Shown one piece after another: positions 8,917-15,577 of a DNA stretch of 64,000 bases; positions within the stretch are counted from its first letter, which is position 1, and the number at the start of each line of letters is the position of its first letter. Both the position numbers and the translations under genes were made by a program. Below the pieces are notes generated by a model that was not told the origin of the DNA, ran no database searches, and worked only from the letters and a program-made list of their open reading frames with translations. Source of the stretch: Flavobacterium aquaticum. GTDB lineage: Bacteria; Bacteroidota; Bacteroidia; Flavobacteriales; Flavobacteriaceae. The stretch spans positions 62,001-126,000 of the forward strand of contig NZ_QLMI01000003.1 in assembly GCF_003259835.1 (NCBI RefSeq). The letters run 5' to 3'.

Positions 8917-9930
8917 ATGTTCCCATTACACAGAGGTCGTCGTTTAAGAGTAAACGAATCTATAAGAAGTTTAGTTCGCGAAACCAGCTTGAGTCCGGCT
9001 GATTTTATGTTTCCTATGTTTATCATGGAAGGAGAAAATACAAAAGTAGAAATCCCTTCTATGCCAGGAATTTTACGTCGTACATTAGATTTAACGGTGG
9101 AAGAAGTAAAAGAATTATTTGCTTTGGGAATTCGTGCCGTAAACATCTATGTAAAAGTTAGTGATGATTTAAAAGACAATACTGGAAAAGAAGCTTGGAA
9201 CGACAATGGTTTGATGCAAAGAGCCATTCGTGCCATAAAAGCCGCTTGTCCTGAAATGATTGTAATGCCTGATGTAGCTTTAGATCCGTATTCAATTTAT
9301 GGTCATGATGGAATTATTGAAAAAGGCGATGTGGCAAATGACGCCACCAATGATACTTTAGTAAAAATGGCGGTTTCTCACGCCAAAGCAGGTGCCGATT
9401 TTGTAGCGCCAAGCGACATGATGGATGGTCGTGTATTACGTTTACGTCAAGGTTTAGATGCTGCGGGATTTCACAATGTGGGAATTATGAGTTATTCGGC
9501 AAAATATGCTTCGGCTTTTTATGGCCCGTTTCGTGATGCTTTGGATTCAGCTCCAAAAGATGCTGATGTTGATACTGAGCCTGTCGAAGTACCGAAAGAC
9601 AAAAAAACCTACCAAATGGATTATGCTAATCGCATCGAAGCGGTTAAAGAAGCACTTTGGGATGTGGAAGAAGGAGCTGATATGGTCATGGTAAAACCCG
9701 GGATTGCCTATTTAGATATTGTTCGTGAAGTTAAAAATGCAGTTGATGTTCCGGTAACAGTTTTCCATGTTTCAGGAGAATATGCCATGATTAAAGCGGC
9801 TTCCGAAAGAGGTTGGTTAGACCATGATAAAATTATGATGGAGCAATTAATGTGTATCAAAAGAGCGGGTGCGAGTTTGATTTCCACTTATTTTGCTAAA
9901 GAAGCAGCAATTTTATTAAATAAAAAGTAA
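8917..9930 (+). CDS. hemB: Delta-aminolevulinic acid dehydratase with an in-frame insert
   Basis: Condenses two 5-aminolevulinate molecules to porphobilinogen, the substrate of HemC. The 337 residues include the Schiff-base lysines K196 (MSYSAK) and K260 (MVMVKPG). The metal-site region reads DVALDPYSIYGHDG, without the cysteines of zinc-type enzymes, so this is the Asp-rich, Mg-responsive type. The two lysines are 64 residues apart, against 52 in E. coli (195/247) and 55 in Pseudomonas (205/260). The extra residues fall around 213-229 (PKDADVDTEPVEVPK) in the active-site lid region, and their DNA holds a CTGAGCCTGTCGAAG repeat core. The frame is intact and the rest is well conserved, so the enzyme is probably active. 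Confidence 0.97.
   Translation: MFPLHRGRRLRVNESIRSLVRETSLSPADFMFPMFIMEGENTKVEIPSMPGILRRTLDLTVEEVKELFALGIRAVNIYVKVSDDLKDNTGKEAWNDNGLMQRAIRAIKAACPEMIVMPDVALDPYSIYGHDGIIEKGDVANDATNDTLVKMAVSHAKAGADFVAPSDMMDGRVLRLRQGLDAAGFHNVGIMSYSAKYASAFYGPFRDALDSAPKDADVDTEPVEVPKDKKTYQMDYANRIEAVKEALWDVEEGADMVMVKPGIAYLDIVREVKNAVDVPVTVFHVSGEYAMIKAASERGWLDHDKIMMEQLMCIKRAGASLISTYFAKEAAILLNKK
9574..9593 (+). repeat. Dispersed-repeat core inside hemB
   Basis: The sequence ACTGAGCCTGTCGAAGTACC lies in the extra segment of hemB and reads as TEPVEV in frame. CTTCGACAGGCTCAG, its reverse complement, resembles the core of short palindromic repeats I recall as frequent between genes in Bacteroidota. No second copy was noticed in this window, so its repeat nature rests on prior knowledge. 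Confidence 0.5.
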
Positions 9931-9946
9931 TGTGACAAATGTCACA
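9931..9946. promoter_or_regulatory. CRP/FNR-family operator upstream of the cytochrome gene
   Basis: TGTGACAAATGTCACA has perfect 7-base arms and equals the E. coli CRP consensus TGTGA-N6-TCACA. It begins at the first base after the hemB stop codon and lies 53 bases before the cytochrome ATG, a suitable distance for an activator site. A CRP/FNR-superfamily regulator is the natural candidate; none is encoded in the window. Confidence 0.7.
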
Positions 9947-9957
9947 AACTAAGTGAA

Positions 9958-9980
9958 ATCGATAGTGTAATTTTATCGAT
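9958..9980. promoter_or_regulatory. Second inverted repeat upstream of the cytochrome gene
   Basis: ATCGATA (9958-9964) and TATCGAT (9974-9980) form 7-base arms around a 9-base spacer, 11 bases after the CRP-like site and 19 bases before the ATG. It could be another operator or a leader hairpin; AT-rich composition makes chance occurrence possible. Confidence 0.35.
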
Positions 9981-9999
9981 ATTTCTAAATCATATCAAA

Positions 10000-10413
10000 A
10001 TGAAACTTATATTGAAATCATTAGGCGTATTAGCTTTTGGTCTTTCGCTAACTAATTGTAGCGATAAAAAAGAAACTGATGCCTACGGAAATCCTGTTCA
10101 AGAAAAAACAGAAGTAGCAACAGAAACTACTGTTGACCCATTACTGGCAAAAGGACAAGAATTGTTTGAAGGAAAAGGAACGTGTACAGCATGTCACAAA
10201 CCCGACACAAAAGTAATTGGACCAGCAATAAAAGATATCGCCAAAATTTACAAGGAAAAAGGTGCAAGTATTGCTGCTTTCATTAACGAAGAAGGCGAAC
10301 CTATTGTTGACCCATCGCAATACGAAACCATGAAAACCAACTTTGCTATTACAAAAGCCATGACGGCTGAAGAACGCAAAGCTTTAGAAGTATATATGAT
10401 GAGTTTCGAGTAA
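10000..10413 (+). CDS. Class I c-type cytochrome lipoprotein
   Basis: A 137-residue membrane-anchored electron carrier. The N-terminus is a lipoprotein signal ending GLSLTNC with the lipid-bearing cysteine at residue 20. The heme motif CTACH spans residues 62-66, and Met111 (in YETMKTNF) is a plausible axial ligand. The linker at 21-45 is charged and Thr/Glu-rich. Mature protein would be anchored by lipid and face the periplasm or surface, probably passing electrons to a terminal oxidase. It stands alone between hemB and a convergent two-component system, behind a strong CRP/FNR-type operator, which suggests control by carbon, oxygen or redox state. Confidence 0.9.
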   Translation: MKLILKSLGVLAFGLSLTNCSDKKETDAYGNPVQEKTEVATETTVDPLLAKGQELFEGKGTCTACHKPDTKVIGPAIKDIAKIYKEKGASIAAFINEEGEPIVDPSQYETMKTNFAITKAMTAEERKALEVYMMSFE

Positions 10414-10416
10414 CCG

Positions 10417-11103
10417 TTACTCAACTACTAATTTAAAGCCCACGCGCGGAATGTTTTCAATTCTCACGTGGGTTTCTTCTTTTATAATTTTTCGTAATCT
10501 TGAAATGAATACGTCTAAACTTCTGCCTAAGAAATAATCATCGCTTCCCCATAATTCCATTAAAATTTTTTCGCGTTTTAAAACAGTATTCGGGTTGTCT
10601 AAAAATAGTTTTAAAAGTGAGGCTTCACGCTCGGTAAGAGTTATATTTTGGCTTTCATTTTTCAATAAATAATTCTCAGGTTCAAATTGAAAACTTCCAA
10701 AAGTATATTGTTTTTGTGTTGAATTATCGGTTGATTTCTGACTTCGGTTTAAGAAAATTTCAATTTTTAAAATCAATTCTTCTATCGAATATGGTTTTAC
10801 CAAATAATCATCAGCACCTAATTTCAAACCTTTAATTCGGTCATCTTTCATGGTTTTTGCCGAAAGAAAAATAATCGGAATTTCTTGATTTCGTTTTCTG
10901 ATTTCAGTTGCCATTTCAAATCCATCCATATCGGGTAACATAATATCCAAAACACACAAATCGAAAGACTCTTTGCAAAACAATTGAAAAGCTTCTTTTC
11001 CATTCGCGCAATGGGTAACATCGAAATGTTGCTCTAAATTATCAGCGGTTAAAAACGCTAAAGTTTCGTCGTCTTCAACATACAAAATGCGCTTTTTACT
11101 CAT
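10417..11103 (-). CDS. OmpR-family response regulator
   Basis: DNA-binding regulator of a two-component system. The 228 residues have a receiver domain (about 1-120) with acidic pocket E10/D11/D12, phosphoacceptor D53 in VLDIMLPDMDG, and a conserved lysine in LVKPYS near 104. A winged-helix effector domain covers about 133-228 (LTEREASLLKLFLDNPN, then the recognition-helix region SLDVFISRLRK). Its start overlaps the end of the histidine kinase gene by 8 bases, so the two are translationally coupled. It resembles RprY of Bacteroides; targets are unknown. It converges on the cytochrome gene with only 3 bases between stop codons. Confidence 0.94.
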   Translation of the reverse strand: MSKKRILYVEDDETLAFLTADNLEQHFDVTHCANGKEAFQLFCKESFDLCVLDIMLPDMDGFEMATEIRKRNQEIPIIFLSAKTMKDDRIKGLKLGADDYLVKPYSIEELILKIEIFLNRSQKSTDNSTQKQYTFGSFQFEPENYLLKNESQNITLTEREASLLKLFLDNPNTVLKREKILMELWGSDDYFLGRSLDVFISRLRKIIKEETHVRIENIPRVGFKLVVE

Positions 11104-12367
11104 AATCGTTTTTATTTATTTGGATGGTTATAGTGATTCCTTTTTCTTCGTTGTTTTTGGCATCGACTTTCCATTTATGCCATTCGCAAACGCGTTTTAC
11201 ATACGAAAGTCCGATTCCAAAACCTTCAATATCTTTACTGTCTTCTCTTGCTACACGATAGAATTTATCAAAGACAAATGGCAAATCACTTTCTGGAATT
11301 CCACAACCGTTATCAGTAAATTTTAAAGTCAATCCTTTTGAATTTTCTTTTGATTGGATTTTGATTTCTGGATTTTGATTAGAGTATTTTACTGCATTAT
11401 CCATTATGTTGTAAATCAAATTATAAAAATGAAATTCATCTGCCTGAACGATATAATTTCGCTCTAATTGAATGTCTATATTGATTTCTTTCTGATGTTT
11501 TAAAAATATGTTTTCTCTAACTAACTCTAATAACACTTTCAGATCTACTTTCGATTTTTCTAACTCAATTTGCTTGCTTTCTGTTTTCGCTACATATAGA
11601 ATTTTCTCGATGTGCTGGTTCAATTTATTACTTTGGTTAATAATAATCTGTATATACTTTGAAAGCTTAGGGTTGTCGATAATTTCCTTTTGAGTATTAG
11701 CATAATTGGAAGCAATCAAGATAGAAGCCAATGGTGTTTTGAATTCATGCGTCATATTATTGATGAAATCTTTCTGTAAATCGGTATATCTTTTTTGCTT
11801 TAGCATTAATAAAACCGAATACACATAAATAATCAGAACAAAGAACAAAACTCCAGTAAAAATCCAATATTGCGACAAACTTTTAAAATAAGTCTGTTTA
11901 ATATTTGGAAAACGAACCGCAAAGTAATAGGTTAAATCGCTATTTTTTGAGAAACAATCGGCACAAAATTTAGAAGGTTCTTTTCCGTTAGCTGAAACAT
12001 AATTTCCATACACCATAGCATCTGAACTACAATCATAAATGGCATATTCGTAGTCTAATTCTAACTTTACCTTTTCGAACTCATTTTTTAAATATTGCTC
12101 TAAAATATTATTCTCAAAAACATCATTTACATTTACAATAAAATAATTTTCTGAAACTTTTTTTATTTGATTTCCTATCGGAAGTTCTTTTTTATTGTCT
12201 TTATAAATTTTGTTAACCACATCTTGCAAGGCAAAATGGATTTTATCTTCTACATCTTTTTTCTCAAAAATATAGGCTTGATTGAGTAAAAACAACTGCA
12301 TGATAATTACTCCTACAATTGCTAAAAACCCAGCAAAAATTACGGTATTAAATCTGGTAAACTTCAT
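11096..12367 (-). CDS. Membrane sensor histidine kinase
   Basis: Sensor partner of the regulator downstream. The 423 residues have a first membrane helix at about 9-30, a periplasmic domain at about 33-165 holding a CADC cysteine pair (residues 135 and 138) and C113, a second helix at about 167-187, then the DHp domain with the phosphoacceptor H207 in FINNMTHEFKTPLAS. The ATPase domain shows the N box NIMDNAVKYS, the G1 box TDNGCGIP and the F box FDKFYR. The periplasmic cysteines could sense redox state or bind metal, but this is inference. It resembles RprX. Transcription begins in the 146-base gap shared with the divergent DUF1573 gene. Confidence 0.93.
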   Translation of the reverse strand: MKFTRFNTVIFAGFLAIVGVIIMQLFLLNQAYIFEKKDVEDKIHFALQDVVNKIYKDNKKELPIGNQIKKVSENYFIVNVNDVFENNILEQYLKNEFEKVKLELDYEYAIYDCSSDAMVYGNYVSANGKEPSKFCADCFSKNSDLTYYFAVRFPNIKQTYFKSLSQYWIFTGVLFFVLIIYVYSVLLMLKQKRYTDLQKDFINNMTHEFKTPLASILIASNYANTQKEIIDNPKLSKYIQIIINQSNKLNQHIEKILYVAKTESKQIELEKSKVDLKVLLELVRENIFLKHQKEINIDIQLERNYIVQADEFHFYNLIYNIMDNAVKYSNQNPEIKIQSKENSKGLTLKFTDNGCGIPESDLPFVFDKFYRVAREDSKDIEGFGIGLSYVKRVCEWHKWKVDAKNNEEKGITITIQINKNDYE

Positions 12368-12468
12368 AATGAGTTCGATATTACGAAAAAAGTGGTTTTA
12401 AAAATACCTGTTAACATGTCATTAACAATCATTAAAATTTAATTAACAACACCAATTTAAAAGTTTTT

Positions 12469-12476
12469 TAGTTTTG
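12469..12476 (+). promoter_or_regulatory. Promoter -7 element of the DUF1573 gene
   Basis: TAGTTTTG matches TAnnTTTG and lies 37 bases before the ATG. No clear TTG is found at the expected upstream distance, so only the -7 element is supported. Confidence 0.4.
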
Positions 12477-12513
12477 TTGAACAAATTTAAAATAACTAAA
12501 AATATTATAGAGT

Positions 12514-12999
12514 ATGAAATCAATTAAATTATCAATTGTAGCTTTATTTATAGCTAGTGCTTCATTCGCACAAACAAAAGAGGTTAAGGTAGAAACAGCT
12601 AAAGCAATTCAGGCTACACCAGCAGAAGTTAAAGCTCCAGCAACTCCTAAACAATCAAGCATTAAATGGGATCAAGAAATGCATGATTTTGGAGATATTG
12701 AAAAAGGAAAACCAGTTACTTATGAATTTTCTTTTACAAACACTACAAAAGAAACTATCTTAATTACTAATGTAAGACCTGCTTGTGGTTGTACTGCTGC
12801 AAATTACACAAAAACTCCAATTAAACCAGGTGAAAAAGGAATGGTTGCTGCAACATTTAACGCTGCAAGTGGTGGAATGTTTCAAAAATCAGTAACTATT
12901 ACTACTACTGAAAACGGTGCTGAAGCAGTAAAAACTTTATCTTTTAAAGGAAAAGTATTAGAGCCAGCTACTGACAAAAAAGAAGAGATTAAATCTTAA
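12514..12999 (+). CDS. DUF1573 domain protein, exported
   Basis: A 161-residue exported protein of unknown function. A signal peptide (about residues 1-19, ending ASASFAQ) is followed by an Ala/Lys/Thr-rich linker and one DUF1573 domain at about 50-150. That domain has the family pattern HDFGDIEKGKPVTYEFSFTN and RPACGCT with its conserved cysteine pair; it is an immunoglobulin-like fold related to ASH domains. Such proteins are common in Bacteroidota and usually periplasmic or surface-linked. It is monocistronic: a promoter element lies upstream and a strong terminator follows. Confidence 0.88.
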   Translation: MKSIKLSIVALFIASASFAQTKEVKVETAKAIQATPAEVKAPATPKQSSIKWDQEMHDFGDIEKGKPVTYEFSFTNTTKETILITNVRPACGCTAANYTKTPIKPGEKGMVAATFNAASGGMFQKSVTITTTENGAEAVKTLSFKGKVLEPATDKKEEIKS

Positions 13000-13032
13000 T
13001 AATATTATTAATTCAGCTTTTTACATCTTATT

Positions 13033-13060
13033 AAACCACCTTTTATAGGTGGTTTTTTTT
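13033..13060 (+). terminator. Intrinsic terminator of the DUF1573 gene
   Basis: AAACCACC - TTTTAT - AGGTGGTTT followed by seven more T residues: an 8-base stem and T-tract on the plus strand, 33 bases after the stop codon and just before the next gene. Confidence 0.9.
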
Positions 13061-13071
13061 ATATTTACAAA

Positions 13072-13545
13072 ATGAAAACAGTTGTAATAAATACTCCTTT
13101 AGGATGTGCCGAAATTTGTGGAGATGAAATAGGCATTTCAAAAATTCATATTTTAAATGATGAAACTGAAATTTCAACAAAAATTCCTAAAGAACTAAAA
13201 GAGGCTGTTTCGCAACTTCAAGATTATTTTAATGGAAAAAGAACTGATTTTACATTTAAAATTAATCCATTAGGAACTGATTTTCAGAAAAACGTTTGGC
13301 AAGAATTACTAAATATTCCTTTCGGAAAAACATGTTCTTATTTAGATTTATCAAAAAAATTAGGTGATGTAAAAGCAATTCGGGCTGTGGCTTCTGCCAA
13401 CGGAAAAAATCCGCTTTGGATTGTGATTCCATGTCATCGTGTAATAGGTTCTGATGGTTCTTTAACAGGTTATGCAGGAGGTTTATGGCGAAAAAAATGG
13501 TTGTTGGAACACGAAAATCCAGTAAAACAAGAAAGTTTGTTTTAG
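13072..13545 (+). CDS. ogt: Methylated-DNA--protein-cysteine methyltransferase
   Basis: Repairs O6-alkylguanine by moving the alkyl group to its own cysteine. The 157-residue protein is Ogt-like: an N-terminal domain of about 70 residues, then the DNA-binding domain with the active-site motif IPCHRVIG (C121), the preceding RAVASANGKNP stretch and the GYAGGLWRKKWLLEHE tail that lines the pocket. There is no Ada N-terminal regulatory domain. It starts 12 bases after the terminator of the preceding gene, so its promoter must overlap that terminator region. The serine hydrolase gene follows after 61 bases. Confidence 0.95.
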   Translation: MKTVVINTPLGCAEICGDEIGISKIHILNDETEISTKIPKELKEAVSQLQDYFNGKRTDFTFKINPLGTDFQKNVWQELLNIPFGKTCSYLDLSKKLGDVKAIRAVASANGKNPLWIVIPCHRVIGSDGSLTGYAGGLWRKKWLLEHENPVKQESLF

Positions 13546-13606
13546 TTTTTTTAAAATCATTCCAACTTTTTCCTACTTTTATAACACAATCTTATAAAAT
13601 TAGGAA

Positions 13607-14767
13607 ATGAAATTTCTTTTAAAATTCTTCAAGTGGTTCGCTATTGTTTTAGCAAGTATCATTATTTTAATGTACATTTTTGATGTGGATTATCTATTAC
13701 GTGCAGTAAGAACAATTTATTTTAAAGGTTATACAACGGCTTTCTTAGAAGATTATAAAGAATTTCCAAACAGAGAAATTAAAAAAGGAACTGCTCAACC
13801 TTGGGCAATTGCTTCCGATTATAATTCAGTTCCTGCTACTGAAATATTAACAAAAAATCACAAAGAACTTCAAACCATTGCTTATCTCATTATTAAAAAT
13901 GACAGCATTTGGCACGAAAGTTATTTTGATGGATTTGATAAGAATTCTAAAACCAATTCTTTTTCTATGGCAAAAAGTGTCGTTACTATGGCATTAGGAA
14001 AAGCCATTATGGACCGGAAAATTAAAAATTTAGACCAAAAAGTAACCGATTTTTTTCCAGAACTAAAAGGCAAATTTGCAAAAGAAGTAACCGTTGGCGA
14101 TTTATCTTCGATGGCTTCTGGATTAAGTTGGGATGAAAAATATTATAGTCCGTTTTCAATTGTAACTCGTGCTTATTTTGATGATGATTTAAAAGGCATT
14201 ATTTTAGGTTTAGACATTAAAGAAAAGCCAGGACAATCGTTTAAATATTTAAGTGGTGCTACTCAATTATTGGCTATGTGTATTGAAAAAGCAACGGGGG
14301 AGCATTTATCTGATTATGTTTCCAAACACTTTTGGCAACCCATGGGAGCCGAAAACGAAGCGCTTTGGCAATTAGACGAAGCACCAGACGGAATAGAAAA
14401 AGCTTATTGCTGTATAGCTAGTAATGCAAGAGATTTTGCGCGCTTTGGAAAATTATATTTAAACGATGGGAAATGGAATGGAAAACAATTATTAGACAGT
14501 GCTTTTGTAAAAAAATGTATCACACCTCGTTTCGAAAATAGTCCAGAATATGGTTATGGTTGGTGGATGCATAACTTTTTAGGTAAAGATTTATACTACA
14601 TGCGTGGTCATTTAGGGCAATTTGTAATTGTAATTCCAGAAGATGAATTAATTATTGTTCGATTAGGACATTTAAAAGGAAAACAAACCGAAACGGATCC
14701 ACACAGTAATGATTTGTATGTTTATGTGGAAGAAGCATATAAAATGTTGAATTTTAGAAAGAATTGA
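13607..14767 (+). CDS. Beta-lactamase-fold serine hydrolase (class C family)
   Basis: A 386-residue protein with one N-terminal membrane helix (about residues 6-26) and a periplasmic class C beta-lactamase-like domain. The catalytic motif is S120-M-A-K123 in NSFSMAKSVV; the middle region shows the family pattern CCIASNARDFARFGKLYLN; the late MRGHLGQFVIVIPEDELI stretch stands in for the KTG-type strand. Members act as esterases, peptidases or cell-wall enzymes more often than as antibiotic-degrading enzymes, and the substrate here is unknown. A 51-base gap separates it from the exonuclease gene on the same strand. Confidence 0.88.
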   Translation: MKFLLKFFKWFAIVLASIIILMYIFDVDYLLRAVRTIYFKGYTTAFLEDYKEFPNREIKKGTAQPWAIASDYNSVPATEILTKNHKELQTIAYLIIKNDSIWHESYFDGFDKNSKTNSFSMAKSVVTMALGKAIMDRKIKNLDQKVTDFFPELKGKFAKEVTVGDLSSMASGLSWDEKYYSPFSIVTRAYFDDDLKGIILGLDIKEKPGQSFKYLSGATQLLAMCIEKATGEHLSDYVSKHFWQPMGAENEALWQLDEAPDGIEKAYCCIASNARDFARFGKLYLNDGKWNGKQLLDSAFVKKCITPRFENSPEYGYGWWMHNFLGKDLYYMRGHLGQFVIVIPEDELIIVRLGHLKGKQTETDPHSNDLYVYVEEAYKMLNFRKN

Positions 14768-14818
14768 GAATATTAGCAGGAAAACTAAAAACTTAAATTA
14801 ACTATAAACCATACAAAA

Positions 14819-15532
14819 ATGATTGAGAAAATTAACTTGAACAATATTTTGTTTTTAGACATTGAAACTGTTCCGGAGCACCAAAATTATGGTGTTTTAG
14901 ATGAAGAAACGCGTTATTTATGGGAACACAAAACGCAATACCAACGCAAAGATGAAGTTTCGGCTGAAGATTTTTACGAAAGAGCTGGAATATGGGCTGA
15001 ATTTGGAAAAATCATCACCATTTCAGTGGGTTACTTTGTAAATAAGGCGGATATTAGAAACTTTCGAGTGACTAGTTTTTGGGGAGAAGAGAAAAAAATT
15101 TTAAACGATTTTTCAAATTTACTAAATACACATTTTAACGGAGCACAGCACGTTCTTTGTGGCCATAATGCTAAAGAATTTGATATTCCGTTTATAGCTC
15201 GACGTATGATTATTAACGGTATTGCTTTACCAAATAAAATAAATTTATTCGGCAAAAAACCTTGGGAAGTGCCTCATTTAGACACCTTGGAATTATGGAA
15301 GTTTGGCGACTACAAACATTTTACTTCATTAAAGCTTTTAACAAAAGTACTGGGAATTCCATCTCCTAAAGATGATATCGACGGAAGTGAAGTAGCACAT
15401 GTTTTTTACGTAGAAAACGATATCGACAGAATTATTACCTATTGCGAAAAAGATGTAATTGCTGTAGCACAAATTTTTCTAAGATTAAGACGCGAAGAAT
15501 TATTAGTTGAAGATGAAATTATTCATGTATAA
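14819..15532 (+). CDS. DEDD-family 3'-5' exonuclease (PolB-exonuclease-like)
   Basis: A 237-residue stand-alone nuclease of the group described as related to the exonuclease domain of DNA polymerase B. Exo I is FLDIETVP with D14 and E16; Exo II is in GHNAKEFDIPFIARRM; Exo III is YCEKDVIAVAQIF. These supply the four metal-binding acidic residues. Because the last motif has Tyr before the acidic residue region, the DEDDy type fits best. It likely acts in DNA repair or RNA/DNA end trimming, but no partner is evident nearby. A strong bidirectional terminator follows directly after the stop codon. Confidence 0.88.
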   Translation: MIEKINLNNILFLDIETVPEHQNYGVLDEETRYLWEHKTQYQRKDEVSAEDFYERAGIWAEFGKIITISVGYFVNKADIRNFRVTSFWGEEKKILNDFSNLLNTHFNGAQHVLCGHNAKEFDIPFIARRMIINGIALPNKINLFGKKPWEVPHLDTLELWKFGDYKHFTSLKLLTKVLGIPSPKDDIDGSEVAHVFYVENDIDRIITYCEKDVIAVAQIFLRLRREELLVEDEIIHV

Positions 15533-15567
15533 AAAAGGGAGCTTTAAAAGCTCCCTTTTTAGTTTTT
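15532..15567. terminator. Bidirectional intrinsic terminator
   Basis: Arms AAAAAGGGAGCTTT (15532-15545) and AAAGCTCCCTTTTT (15547-15560) form a nearly loopless 14-base palindrome; in RNA the hairpin is a GGGAGC stem with A and T tracts on either side. It serves the exonuclease gene on plus and the convergent peptidase gene on minus. Confidence 0.9.
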
Positions 15568-15577
15568 ATGGTACTGA

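Noticed and set aside
9541..9610. Frameshift or assembly error in hemB
   Set aside because: The frame stays open and conserved on both sides, and the extra DNA has a length that keeps the frame; an in-frame insert is simpler.
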